Under the pieces are notes generated by a model. It did no database searches, was not told the DNA's origin, and was given only the letters and a program-made list of their open reading frames with translations. A program made the position numbers and the translations under genes. A stretch of DNA of 64,000 nucleotides from Shewanella salipaludis (GTDB taxonomy: Bacteria; Pseudomonadota; Gammaproteobacteria; Enterobacterales; Shewanellaceae). The stretch is taken from contig NZ_JAAXYH010000005.1 of assembly GCF_012911865.1 (NCBI RefSeq), positions 177,393-241,392 on the forward strand, given 5' to 3'. Below are positions 19,141-26,298 of this stretch, piece by piece (the stretch's first letter is position 1; every line of letters starts with the position of its first letter).

Positions 19141-19182
19141 AGCACAGTGCGACGCCTGAATAGTACCTGCGTCGCCCTGTGC
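19141..19182. repeat. Strong inverted repeat between tail-collar and subtilase genes
   Basis: AGCACAGTGCGACGC pairs with GCGTCGCCCTGTGCT: a 15-bp stem with one mismatch and a loop of about 12 bases. It follows the last Tail-Collar gene and precedes the subtilase gene in the direction of transcription. No clear T-run follows, so it may be a weak terminator, a processing site or a stabiliser of the upstream mRNA. Confidence 0.7.
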
Positions 19183-19189
19183 TGCCCTA

Positions 19190-19732
19190 TTAATTTCTCC
19201 TTGGGAACATACCGTCCAGACAGAGACAAAAAGGGATGGCCAAAAAGGGTTGGCGATTCTCGTGGGGCAGACTCGCGCCGCTGCTGGCGATGGTGCCTGG
19301 GTTGAGGGCACTTAGGCTTTGCCCGCTTTGATAGTTTTGCCTGTAGACAGGTGCCCCGGGTTTTTGTGAGCCAAGATAGGTGGTCGCAGAGGCTACGTTG
19401 GTTGAGGCCGAGCCAGGTCCTTTGGCGCCCTTGATGTCATGGTCGTGGGATGCCATTTCACTCTCATCCAGCTCAACCGTCGCCTGCCCGCCACGTTCCC
19501 CCAGAACATGGGGGGGTAAGCCGGGTCCATTGCCCGCATGCAAGGGCGCGCGTCCCTGTAAGTTGGGCGTTGCCAGGGTAGTGCGCCCGTCGCCGCCATA
19601 GGTGGTGCCCATTATTGCGAACAGCGCCTGGTTTTCGCTGATAGACAAGAGTTGGCCGTCGCAATGGGTCCAGTTTCTTGGGCTATAAGCATAAGGATAA
19701 ATCCGGATCTCTCCTATGAATGCCTGTGACAT
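19190..19732 (-). CDS. Tail-Collar domain fibre protein (third of three)
   Basis: This is a 180-residue member of the phage Tail-Collar / microcystin-dependent-protein family. It opens MSQAFIGEIRIYPYAYSPRNW, then CDGQLLSISENQALFAIMGTTYGGDGRTTLATPNLQGRAPLH across the next 45 residues, which is the Tail-Collar core. A Gly/Ala-rich variable middle and the end DGMFPRRN follow. There is no signal peptide. Eleven bases separate it from the previous paralogue and CGGAG precedes the ATG. No head, tail-tube or lysis genes are nearby, so this is a domesticated or stand-alone fibre trio and not part of a phage. Confidence 0.85.
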   Translation of the reverse strand: MSQAFIGEIRIYPYAYSPRNWTHCDGQLLSISENQALFAIMGTTYGGDGRTTLATPNLQGRAPLHAGNGPGLPPHVLGERGGQATVELDESEMASHDHDIKGAKGPGSASTNVASATTYLGSQKPGAPVYRQNYQSGQSLSALNPGTIASSGASLPHENRQPFLAIPFCLCLDGMFPRRN

Positions 19733-19743
19733 GATGATCTCCG

Positions 19744-20265
19744 TTAATTTCTTGGTGGATATATGCCCTTGAGGGCAATGATGAAGTTAATCGCGCCATA
19801 AGGCATCATGTTGCTGTGAGCCTGACTCTGGCCGCTGTTTTCCAGGGCAGCCGAAGGCAAATTCCCCGAATCCGTTACGCCGGCGACACTCACATAGTGA
19901 TTTTCCATGCCTATGCTGTTGTTCGCCGGCGAGGTGAGGTTGGCATCGCTGTTGCTGACGTTGAAGTCATGGTTATGCGGGGGGAGCTGAGCCTGGGTCA
20001 GGGTGACAGAACCCATGCCCTGGCGCTGTCCCTGGGTCCAGTCAAGGGGATTCCCCTGGGCCTGGCCGCGATGAACCGGGATGCGGCCACGCATCTCAGG
20101 CAGGGCGAAACTGGTGCGGCCATCACCGCCATAGGCTGTGCCGAGCAGGGAAAACAGGGCTTCATTGTCTACAACCGTCATCAGGGTGCCGTTGCAGAAG
20201 GCATAGTTGAGAGGAGCATAAATGCCGGCGAACATCCTGATATCGCCTTGATAGGGTTGTGCCAT
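19744..20265 (-). CDS. Tail-Collar domain fibre protein (second of three)
   Basis: The 173-residue paralogue of its neighbours starts MAQPYQGDIRMFAGIYAPLN, then CNGTLMTVVDNEALFSLLGTAYGGDGRTSFALPEMRGRIPVH, the Tail-Collar core. His-rich turns (PPHNHDFN) and the C-terminal KGIYPPRN follow. The first and last thirds are conserved among the three copies while the middle varies, as expected of a trimeric fibre with a conserved base and a variable exposed part. TTAGGAG precedes the ATG. Gaps of 11 bases on both sides make a tight trio that is surely co-transcribed. Confidence 0.85.
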   Translation of the reverse strand: MAQPYQGDIRMFAGIYAPLNYAFCNGTLMTVVDNEALFSLLGTAYGGDGRTSFALPEMRGRIPVHRGQAQGNPLDWTQGQRQGMGSVTLTQAQLPPHNHDFNVSNSDANLTSPANNSIGMENHYVSVAGVTDSGNLPSAALENSGQSQAHSNMMPYGAINFIIALKGIYPPRN

Positions 20266-20276
20266 AATCGAGTCTC

Positions 20277-20825
20277 CTAATTGCGTGGCGGAAAAATGCC
20301 TTTCATGGCGATGGTGAATAGCAGGCCTAGACTCGGCTGCACATTGTAATGGCTTTGTCCTTGGCCGCTGCTAGATACCGTATCCGGGGCCAAAGCTACG
20401 CTCGCTGAGTCCGATGTGTAATAGGCTATACTACTGGTCGAAGCGCTTACGGCCAGCATGTTGTTTGTCTGGGTGGGAGAATAGATTAATGAGGTATCTC
20501 CCTCCTGCGCCGTGGCGTTGAACACATGCCTGTGCGCCGGCATTTGTGATGCGGTCAGAGTGACATAGTCCTGGCCGCCAAAATTGCCCCGCTCATAATC
20601 CAGGGTGGTTTCGTACTGATAAGTGCCTGTATGTATGGGGGTACGCCCCTTCAAATTAGGGAGTCCATAACTGGTTCTGGCATCACCACCATAGCTATTC
20701 CCCAAGAGTGCAAATAGCGCCTGATTTTCGGATATGGGCAATAGCTGCCCGTCACAGGTGGCCCAATTCAGCGGAGCGAAATTATAGGCCACCGGGCGAA
20801 TTTCTCCCAAGAAAGGTTCTGACAT
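20277..20825 (-). CDS. Tail-Collar domain fibre protein (first of three)
   Basis: The 182-residue protein starts MSEPFLGEIRPVAYNFAPLN, continues CDGQLLPISENQALFALLGNSYGGDARTSYGLPNLKGRTPIH and ends KGIFPPRN, so it has the full Tail-Collar layout. A Ser/Thr-rich stretch (LAVSASTSSIAYYTSDSAS) in the second half is specific to this copy. GAGGAA precedes the ATG. Relatives are often annotated microcystin-dependent protein, but that name says nothing about function here. The three copies are about equally related at their ends, pointing to old duplication kept in tandem. Confidence 0.85.
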   Translation of the reverse strand: MSEPFLGEIRPVAYNFAPLNWATCDGQLLPISENQALFALLGNSYGGDARTSYGLPNLKGRTPIHTGTYQYETTLDYERGNFGGQDYVTLTASQMPAHRHVFNATAQEGDTSLIYSPTQTNNMLAVSASTSSIAYYTSDSASVALAPDTVSSSGQGQSHYNVQPSLGLLFTIAMKGIFPPRN

Positions 20826-20881
20826 AAGAGTTCCTCTTTATATTTATCTGGCAAGGCTGAACAGCAAAACGCGTCTGCTTT

Positions 20882-21178
20882 TCAGTCATTCTTCCTGCGT
20901 GAAATACAAACCTGGTACGAGTCTATGGCATGGGGTGACATAAACAGCATCATCTCACCGAAACCCGGGTGTTTCAGGAGATAGTTGCCCTGGGGGCAAT
21001 GCTGGTTTTTATCGCCTTTAAATTCGACCGAGAAGGCATCGAATTCATCTCCGTGGGGGGCTCCCCTGCTCACCTGGGTGATAGTGAGATCGGTAAGCTT
21101 AGTTTCTGAATCTGGGGCAAATACGGCAACTTGCTGATCCAATAAGGGGGTTAAAACGTCAAAGTTGAATTTTTCCAC
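20882..21178 (-). CDS. DUF6916-like small protein
   Basis: This is a 98-residue protein with a GTG start at 21178. That start is chosen because AAGGA lies seven bases upstream; a longer frame from 21217 has none. It reads MEKFNFDVLTPLLDQQVAVF and then beta-strand-like segments (LTDLTITQVSRG, FDAFSVEFKG, YLLKHPGFGEMMLFMSP). As I recall, DUF6916 proteins are found next to Tail-Collar trios, and this one lies directly upstream of such a trio with a 56-base gap. No enzyme motif is visible. A chaperone, cap or adaptor for the fibre proteins is one possibility. Confidence 0.65.
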   Translation of the reverse strand: MEKFNFDVLTPLLDQQVAVFAPDSETKLTDLTITQVSRGAPHGDEFDAFSVEFKGDKNQHCPQGNYLLKHPGFGEMMLFMSPHAIDSYQVCISRRKND

Positions 21179-21212
21179 TGCATCTTCCTTGTACTCTGTC
21201 GGTCCAATGTAT

Positions 21213-21230
21213 ACCACCCGAGGAGGTGGT
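21213..21230 (-). promoter_or_regulatory. Leader hairpin before the DUF6916-like gene
   Basis: ACCACC and GGTGGT form a six-bp stem with a six-base loop in the presumed 5' leader, about 35 bases before the GTG start. A possible minus-strand -10 box TATACT lies upstream at 21252-21257. Role unknown. Confidence 0.35.
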
Positions 21231-21399
21231 TATATCTACAGCAACTCAAGCAGTATAGCCTTAAATTTCAGACCGGTATCCCAAAGGTTAAAATTGTTTG
21301 TTTAATGTTGTTATTCTTTTTGGGAAACCGCGACACCCTAAGCCGTGAGGGACGCTGGTTTCGTCTGTAGGGCTGGCCGGGTGCGCATCATCATAGAGA

Positions 21400-21912
21400 T
21401 TAGCCGGCCGACATGGCCCTTTGGATCGGGGGATACCAGGCCATAAAATAATAGGGTTCCTGAAATGAATCGACCCTGAAGCCCAGGGATAAATAGAGTC
21501 TTTGAGCGGCAAGATTGTCTTTCAATACTGTGAGGGATAAGGGGGCGCAAGCTTGCGTCGCCGCCATCTGGAATGACTGAATAATGGCTTTGCCGAACCC
21601 ATGTCGACGGGCCTGGGGTAAGAAGGCGATGTCGAGCAAGCGTATTTCATTATGGCCAAAATCCAGGGTTGCCTTGCCTATGGCTTCATGGTGTTTTTCT
21701 ATGATGAAGTACATGGCATTGGGAAATTGATCGCCATAACCTTGGTTCTGGGCCTTAAATTGCATCTCTATGACGGATTCGATCAGTTCTTTCTCACCCT
21801 GTATCAGCTGTAGGTCTTCTCGGGTGGCATGGTGCAGTTGCTCGAGAAACGGTCTGTCACTGGGTCTTGAGGGACGAATATGCAAGCCATCGGGTAGGTT
21901 CAACTTACGCAT
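21400..21912 (-). CDS. GNAT family N-acetyltransferase
   Basis: This 170-residue GNAT-fold enzyme is expected to move an acetyl group from acetyl-CoA to an amine. The acetyl-CoA loop is visible as ARRHGFGKAI. It is preceded by the strand LLDIAFLP and followed by LTVLKDNLAAQRLYLSLGF, the usual motif B. The start at 21912 is chosen because AAGGAA lies seven bases upstream. It is the first gene of the minus-strand series, with a 220-base gap before the DUF6916-like gene, and is divergent from the sulfotransferase gene. The substrate is unknown; its position suggests modification of a product of the locus. Confidence 0.85.
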   Translation of the reverse strand: MRKLNLPDGLHIRPSRPSDRPFLEQLHHATREDLQLIQGEKELIESVIEMQFKAQNQGYGDQFPNAMYFIIEKHHEAIGKATLDFGHNEIRLLDIAFLPQARRHGFGKAIIQSFQMAATQACAPLSLTVLKDNLAAQRLYLSLGFRVDSFQEPYYFMAWYPPIQRAMSAG

Positions 21913-22017
21913 TGCTGGTTCCTTGTTAAACACATAATGGTATTAAGATTATGTAATCTCTGTGATTTATTGTAGCTTTCTTACTATAGACCAAAACTTT
22001 GCCACATCAGGATAAAC

Positions 22018-22764
22018 ATGACAGCAACTTTCGTACTTTCCCCCGGACGCTGCGGTACCCAATGGTTGGCCAGGCACCTGCAAGCGTCCAATCCCGAAGG
22101 CGCAGTGACCCATGAGCCGCTGCATCTGGCTTACGCTCCCATGACGAATAGCCCGTCCAAGCCTCTGGCACACCATAGGGAGCTGTTACTGGCCCATCTG
22201 GCGCAGATCGAGGGACAGTTGCAACAGGGGGGGCATTATATGGAGTGTGGCTTCCCCTGCTGGCGTCACCTGGATTGGTTCAGGCAAGAATTGGGTGGCG
22301 ACGTGAAACTGATTTATATCCATCGAAACCCCATAGACAATGCCCGCTCCCTGTTGAAACTGAATGTCTTCGTTCCCCCCATTCTGCCCCATCTACAGGA
22401 GAAGCAATTTTTCCATCCCGAGGCACCCGAGGCGCAGTTGCCTCATTATGCCGGGCGCTGGCCAGACTTAACCCCATTTGAAAAATGCCTTTATTATTGG
22501 GCCGAGGTGAACCTGCAGGCGGCAAGATACAGGCAAGACTGGCCGGAACAGCATTGGCTGACAGTGCCCTATGACAGCCTCTTTACCCCTGCCACTGTGG
22601 CGCGGATTGCCGATTTTTCCGGATTGGCATTTGGCCTGGAACGGGATACTTTTCAGCCGGTCGATCGCTTCAACGGCGAACCCCAGGGGCAAGTTGTCCC
22701 CCATGCCATAGGGCAACATCCTGAGATACTGGCGCTGGCACGGCAATTGGGATACGCCTGTTAG
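22018..22764 (+). CDS. Sulfotransferase family protein
   Basis: The 248-residue enzyme should transfer sulfate from PAPS. The 5'-phosphosulfate loop SPGRCGTQWL covers residues 8-17. The 3'-phosphate motif IHRNPIDNARS is at 101-111. Both are well formed and at usual spacing, so activity is likely. No signal peptide is present, so it acts in the cytosol. AGGA precedes the ATG. The acceptor cannot be read from the sequence; glycans, lipids and protein tyrosines are all used by the family. It lies divergent from the GNAT gene and close to two 2-oxoglutarate oxygenase genes. Confidence 0.85.
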   Translation: MTATFVLSPGRCGTQWLARHLQASNPEGAVTHEPLHLAYAPMTNSPSKPLAHHRELLLAHLAQIEGQLQQGGHYMECGFPCWRHLDWFRQELGGDVKLIYIHRNPIDNARSLLKLNVFVPPILPHLQEKQFFHPEAPEAQLPHYAGRWPDLTPFEKCLYYWAEVNLQAARYRQDWPEQHWLTVPYDSLFTPATVARIADFSGLAFGLERDTFQPVDRFNGEPQGQVVPHAIGQHPEILALARQLGYAC

Positions 22765-22797
22765 CCGCAGGCTCTGCCAAGTGCGGCCGACTCTCAT

Positions 22798-22857
22798 CGC
22801 CTGTTGCTCCTGGCCTGTTGCTCATAGCCTGCTATTCAAAGTCAGTTGCTCCTGGTT
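22798..22857 (+). repeat. Short direct repeats CTGTTGCTC after the sulfotransferase gene
   Basis: CTGTTGCTCCTGG and close variants occur three times in 60 bases between the convergent sulfotransferase and PhyH genes. No gene or terminator is seen in this gap. Confidence 0.5.
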
Positions 22858-22890
22858 TTTTACTTAAGATCCCGGATTTGTCTTTTATCT

Positions 22891-23961
22891 TTAACGCCGT
22901 GACAGCGGCCGCATGTTGAGGTACTGCACTATCCGCGGGCTCTTTGCCCTGTTGGGGCTGCTGCCATGGGGCAGGGCCTGATGCCAGATGATGAGGCTGC
23001 CGGCCTTGGCGGCGATGGGCTGCACATTCCACCCTTGCCAATCCTGGTCCTGGGGATCTGCGCCTTGGGGTAAGCTCGCCAGCCAGGCGTCGATTTTCTT
23101 GTGAAAGCCGGGGACACAGCTGAATGCCCCCTGATGCGCCTCTGTGTCCGTGAGATAGATGAGGGCCTGGGTGCCAAATTCCACCGGCTGATGAAAGTTC
23201 AGATCCCAATGCATTCCCGGCCCGGGGAACTGCCAGTCGGGGCGCTCAGGCGGGTTAAAGCCGACCCTGTCGGTGCTCATCCACAGGGCATTGGTTTGCC
23301 ACAGGGCCTCAAAAATGGCCCTGATCTTGGGGACGTGGCGGATCTCGTTCAAGACAGGATGATTGAAGAGTTGCACCATGATTTTCTGCAGCTTGTGATT
23401 CGGTTTGTACCAGGTCTCTGGGCGGCTTGCGTCCATGCCGAGTTCGTCATAGACAAGTTGACTTGCCCGGCGGCAGAGCGTCTGGTCGAGCACATCCGGG
23501 ATCACCAGGAAACCTTGCTCCTGCCAGTGTTGCCAGTCAGACGCCGACAGAATGCCTGGGTCGTGGACGGCGGTGGCGACTGATACGGTCGCGGCATAGA
23601 AGGCACTGACTTTGGCGTTGAGGGCGCTGACTGACTCAGGGGCAAGGGCGCCGTCATTCTGTGCCAACACCCAGTGTTCAAACTCCGTGAAGGACGGACA
23701 TTGATACAGGGCCTGCAGCGCGGGCTCGAGCCCCAGCCTCAGTTCGTCGTACAGCATGAGATCCAGCGACCATTCCGCTTCCCTGATACTCTTGTCCAGC
23801 CGGCCGGCTTTGCTCAACTGTATCTTGGAAAATATGCGCTTGAGCTGATACAGCCCCAGCTCTCCCTCGTCCTCGTAGCCGGCCGGCATGGGAGCGTCGG
23901 TCGATAGCTTGGCGGCGTGGCTCGATGGCGCGGTTTTCCTGGTCACTGTCACATCGGTCAT
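22891..23961 (-). CDS. PhyH-family Fe(II)/2-oxoglutarate dioxygenase (intact triad)
   Basis: The C-terminal half of this 356-residue protein is a phytanoyl-CoA-hydroxylase-like domain. The metal triad is complete: His251 and Asp253 in MHWDLNFHQ, and His332 in ALPHGSS. Arg343 (SPRIVQY) is placed to bind 2-oxoglutarate. The first 135 residues form an extra helical domain of unknown role (LYQLKRIFSKIQLSKAGRLD). AAGGAG precedes the ATG. It is divergent from a second PhyH-like gene 129 bases away, and the two may share control. An active hydroxylase is expected; the substrate is unknown. Confidence 0.85.
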   Translation of the reverse strand: MTDVTVTRKTAPSSHAAKLSTDAPMPAGYEDEGELGLYQLKRIFSKIQLSKAGRLDKSIREAEWSLDLMLYDELRLGLEPALQALYQCPSFTEFEHWVLAQNDGALAPESVSALNAKVSAFYAATVSVATAVHDPGILSASDWQHWQEQGFLVIPDVLDQTLCRRASQLVYDELGMDASRPETWYKPNHKLQKIMVQLFNHPVLNEIRHVPKIRAIFEALWQTNALWMSTDRVGFNPPERPDWQFPGPGMHWDLNFHQPVEFGTQALIYLTDTEAHQGAFSCVPGFHKKIDAWLASLPQGADPQDQDWQGWNVQPIAAKAGSLIIWHQALPHGSSPNRAKSPRIVQYLNMRPLSRR

Positions 23962-24090
23962 GGTAAGCCCTCTCCTTGGTTTCGGGTTAGCAGCTTGTTT
24001 TTATTTTCAAAATTCAGGATAGGCGCTTTTGTGTTCCCGGCAAGTTCTGCTAAATATTTAGCTTCATGCATTCTATTTGAGGCGACAGGG

Positions 24091-25008
24091 ATGACGATAT
24101 TTGAGTTTGCAACAGGCCGGAAGAGTGAATTTGAAGACAAGGGGTATTTGCTCCTTGAGGGGGCTGTGACGCCGGCGTTACTCGCACAATGGCAAGCCAT
24201 CGCCGCCACATTGGAGCAAGATGCGCTGAGGCGCTTTCACGCCGGGGAGCCACTCGCTCATGCCTGTGTCGTCGAAGATCCGGTCGGCCCCAGGCTGATG
24301 CGTTACGACGATGTCTTTACCCAGGCCTGGGAGGCCTCGCTGGACTTGCTCGCCTGCCCCGCCATGTTGGCTATCGCCCATAGGCTATGCGGTGAGCAAG
24401 CCGTGCCCATGCAGATGGATATTCTCTACAAGTATCAGCATCCCCATCCTGTGATTAACTGGCATCAGGGCGCGCAGCATACACGCCGTTACCCTTACCT
24501 CAATATAGGCGTCTATCTCGATGATGCCCCGGCCGGCGATGGTTGTCTGCGTTATGTGCCAGGCACCCAGCACAGGCTGCACGATATCCAGGAATTGTCG
24601 GCCGAGCATGGCTGGGCTATCCCTGGGGTGGTAGAGCAACCCGCCAGGGCGGGAGACATACTGGTGCAGGACATGATGATACTCCATGGCTCCCAGCCGA
24701 AACGCAGCCCAGGTTGCCGCCGTACCCTCTATATCGAGATGCGTCCCCTGGAGGGCATTCTCGACAGCGGTGGCCAGAGCCGGGAGTGGGCCGAGCTTAG
24801 AAAACAATGGATGGCGCTGGTGCTGGAGCGGGCCGACTCGGCCCGTGTCCCCGAGTCCTGGCTCGAACGCTATCCCGTCGGTCAGGTGGACAGTGCCGAA
24901 CTCAAGGCCCGTCTCGAAGCACTCTGGCAACCGCCGCTGCCGGCCGTGTGGGCGACCTTCCCGGTCGAGCATCCTGACTATCCTGTGCCTGCGGATCTGC
25001 GGGCATAG
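24091..25008 (+). CDS. PhyH-family protein with H-x-G site (candidate halogenase-like)
   Basis: This is a 305-residue PhyH-superfamily protein. The start at 24091 is preferred because the longer frame overlaps the divergent promoter region; GAGG lies eight bases upstream. The fold landmarks are clear: a first metal motif NWHQGAQH, then VYLDDAPAGDGCLRYVPGTQH, then the distal His199 in MILHGSQP and an Arg at 210/211. The metal motif reads His125-Gln-Gly127, so the usual Asp ligand is Gly (codon 24469-24471). The same change to Gly or Ala opens a halide site in known Fe/2OG halogenases. It may instead be inactive or bind metal through another residue. A small inverted repeat CTATGCT-GTG-AGCATAG follows the stop. 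Confidence 0.8.
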   Translation: MTIFEFATGRKSEFEDKGYLLLEGAVTPALLAQWQAIAATLEQDALRRFHAGEPLAHACVVEDPVGPRLMRYDDVFTQAWEASLDLLACPAMLAIAHRLCGEQAVPMQMDILYKYQHPHPVINWHQGAQHTRRYPYLNIGVYLDDAPAGDGCLRYVPGTQHRLHDIQELSAEHGWAIPGVVEQPARAGDILVQDMMILHGSQPKRSPGCRRTLYIEMRPLEGILDSGGQSREWAELRKQWMALVLERADSARVPESWLERYPVGQVDSAELKARLEALWQPPLPAVWATFPVEHPDYPVPADLRA

Positions 25009-25012
25009 CTAT

Positions 25013-25052
25013 GCTGTGAGCATAGTTATTCTGTGAGCATAGTTATTGTGCG
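25013..25052 (+). repeat. 17-bp direct repeat between PhyH-like and HExxH genes
   Basis: TGTGAGCATAGTTATT occurs twice, and its flank forms an inverted repeat with the end of the upstream gene. It fills most of the gap and lies directly before the 18-bp coding repeat. Confidence 0.6.
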
Positions 25053-25061
25053 GACAGAGAG

Positions 25062-25169
25062 ATGAGCCAAGACACAGCCATGAGCCAAAATACAGCCATG
25101 AGCCAAAATACAGCCATGAGTCAAAGTACAGCCATGGGCCCAAATACAGCCATGAGCCCAAATACAGTC
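25062..25169 (+). repeat. Six 18-bp repeats, each with an in-frame ATG
   Basis: The unit ATGAGCCAAAATACAGCC (Met-Ser-Gln-Asn-Thr-Ala) is repeated six times with minor changes at the 5' end of a gene. Every unit starts with ATG in the same frame, and a seventh ATG (MNPKIV, 25170) follows. Change in copy number would not shift the frame. Confidence 0.85.
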
Positions 25170-25682
25170 ATGAACCCAAAAATAGTGCAGGCTATTCTGG
25201 CTTTCTTCGATGACATTGGCTTGCCCTATAAACTGGGTGACATCCACGAGGCGAGCTTTTTGCCCGGGATCAGGATAGTGGAGGGTGGCCTGCTCATAGA
25301 CATGGCAAAGCTGCTGTATCCGGGGGATCTCTTGCATGAGGCGGGTCATATTGCCGTTTCGCCGGAGACGGCCCGCGGCGGCCTCAGTGGCGATATGAAA
25401 GACGCGGGCCACAAGGGCGGAGAAGAGATGGCGGCCATCGCCTGGTCATGGGCGGCGGCGATGCACCTGGGTCTGGCCCCAGAGGTGTTGTTCCATCCCC
25501 ATGGCTATCGCGGTGCCTCGGCCAATCTGATCGCGACATTTGCCGACAATCGCGGTTTCGGTTATCCGCTGCTCTACTCCTGGTTCATGTGCGAGCTGCC
25601 AGGGCATCCCCAGGGCTTTCCCAAGATGCAGCGTTGGTTTCGCGATGAAGCCTATCGCCGGGCGCAACTGGGCAAACTATGA
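25062..25682 (+). CDS. Putative HExxH metal-dependent protein with N-terminal hexapeptide repeats
   Basis: I do not recognise this family. From 25062 it has 206 residues; from the last ATG before the conserved part (25170) it has 170. After the hexapeptide repeats comes a helix (IVQAILAFFDDIGLPY), then LLHEAGHIAVSPE, an HExxH zinc-binding motif in a helix. About 25-30 residues later GGEEMAAIAWSW offers a Glu in the place of a gluzincin third ligand. A further His-rich piece (FHPHGYRG) and a Trp/Phe-rich C terminus follow. No signal peptide is present. GGACAGAG lies before the first ATG. The next gene starts 13 bases after its stop. A zinc protease is possible but unproven. Confidence 0.6.
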   Translation: MSQDTAMSQNTAMSQNTAMSQSTAMGPNTAMSPNTVMNPKIVQAILAFFDDIGLPYKLGDIHEASFLPGIRIVEGGLLIDMAKLLYPGDLLHEAGHIAVSPETARGGLSGDMKDAGHKGGEEMAAIAWSWAAAMHLGLAPEVLFHPHGYRGASANLIATFADNRGFGYPLLYSWFMCELPGHPQGFPKMQRWFRDEAYRRAQLGKL

Positions 25683-25695
25683 TGGGAAATCTCTG

Positions 25696-26298
25696 ATGGG
25701 AAAGCGCATCGAAGAGGCGGGTTGCGCCGGCGACTTCACCGCCGTCCTGACGGAGCTGAAGGCAAACCTGGCGCAAGCCAAGATCCTGGATTGCGATCTG
25801 AGCCATGAGAGGGTGCTTTGGGATGCGCAGGGGTGTCCGCGAAGGCGCACTCTGGGTGAGGAAAGCCATTTTCTACGTCCGGGCATTTGTTCCGCCTCGA
25901 AACGGGCGCACCTTGGCTGCGCCCATACGACGGCACGGGACGGCGTCATAGCGCGGGTGCAGCAATTCGGCGCCGCTTTTCCCGCCGTCGCCGCCGAGAT
26001 AGCCGACTTCATAGCGTGCTTGCGCGAGCTTGAAATGCAGGTGATACGGATAGATAGGGCCAAGAGCCGGGCCGAGCTCGAACTGGCCGGCTTGTTGCTG
26101 AACCCGGCGCCGCTGACAACCGGCCAGGACTCGCTGAATCGCCAGGCGCAAGCAGTTCAGGGGGGGCAGCAAGAGTTGCTGCAACAGAGGCACAAGATCG
26201 GTAAGATTAACGCCGAACACAGGCAAACGAACGGGCAAATCCGCCGGCTCGTTGCAACCTTGCTTGCCCGCTTAAGCCGGCATGAGGACAAGCCCTAA
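25696..26298 (+). CDS. Hypothetical protein, helical
   Basis: The 200-residue protein belongs to no family I know. The ATG at 25696 is preceded by GGGAAA and lies 13 bases after the HExxH gene, so the two are probably one transcript. The N-terminal half contains Cys and Arg-rich pieces (DCDLSHERVLWDAQG, CPRRRTLGEESH). The second half is mostly helical and polar with a likely coiled coil (QEQRHKIG-type region, RQTNGQIRRLVATLL). Its last four bases overlap the end of the convergent beta-hydroxylase gene. That arrangement and an even base composition argue for a real gene, but no function can be stated. Confidence 0.5.
   Translation: MGKRIEEAGCAGDFTAVLTELKANLAQAKILDCDLSHERVLWDAQGCPRRRTLGEESHFLRPGICSASKRAHLGCAHTTARDGVIARVQQFGAAFPAVAAEIADFIACLRELEMQVIRIDRAKSRAELELAGLLLNPAPLTTGQDSLNRQAQAVQGGQQELLQQRHKIGKINAEHRQTNGQIRRLVATLLARLSRHEDKP

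Noticed and set aside
19190..20825. Prophage remnant
   Set aside because: Only Tail-Collar proteins are present. No capsid, tail tube, integrase or lysis genes occur, and the genes sit in a long array with non-phage partners.
24385..24972. 195-codon minus-strand frame opposite the H-x-G protein
   Set aside because: The plus strand shows the PhyH landmarks in order; the minus frame has no motif or ribosome site.
25013..25169. CRISPR array from the short repeats
   Set aside because: The repeats are directly adjacent without spacers, and most are within an open frame.
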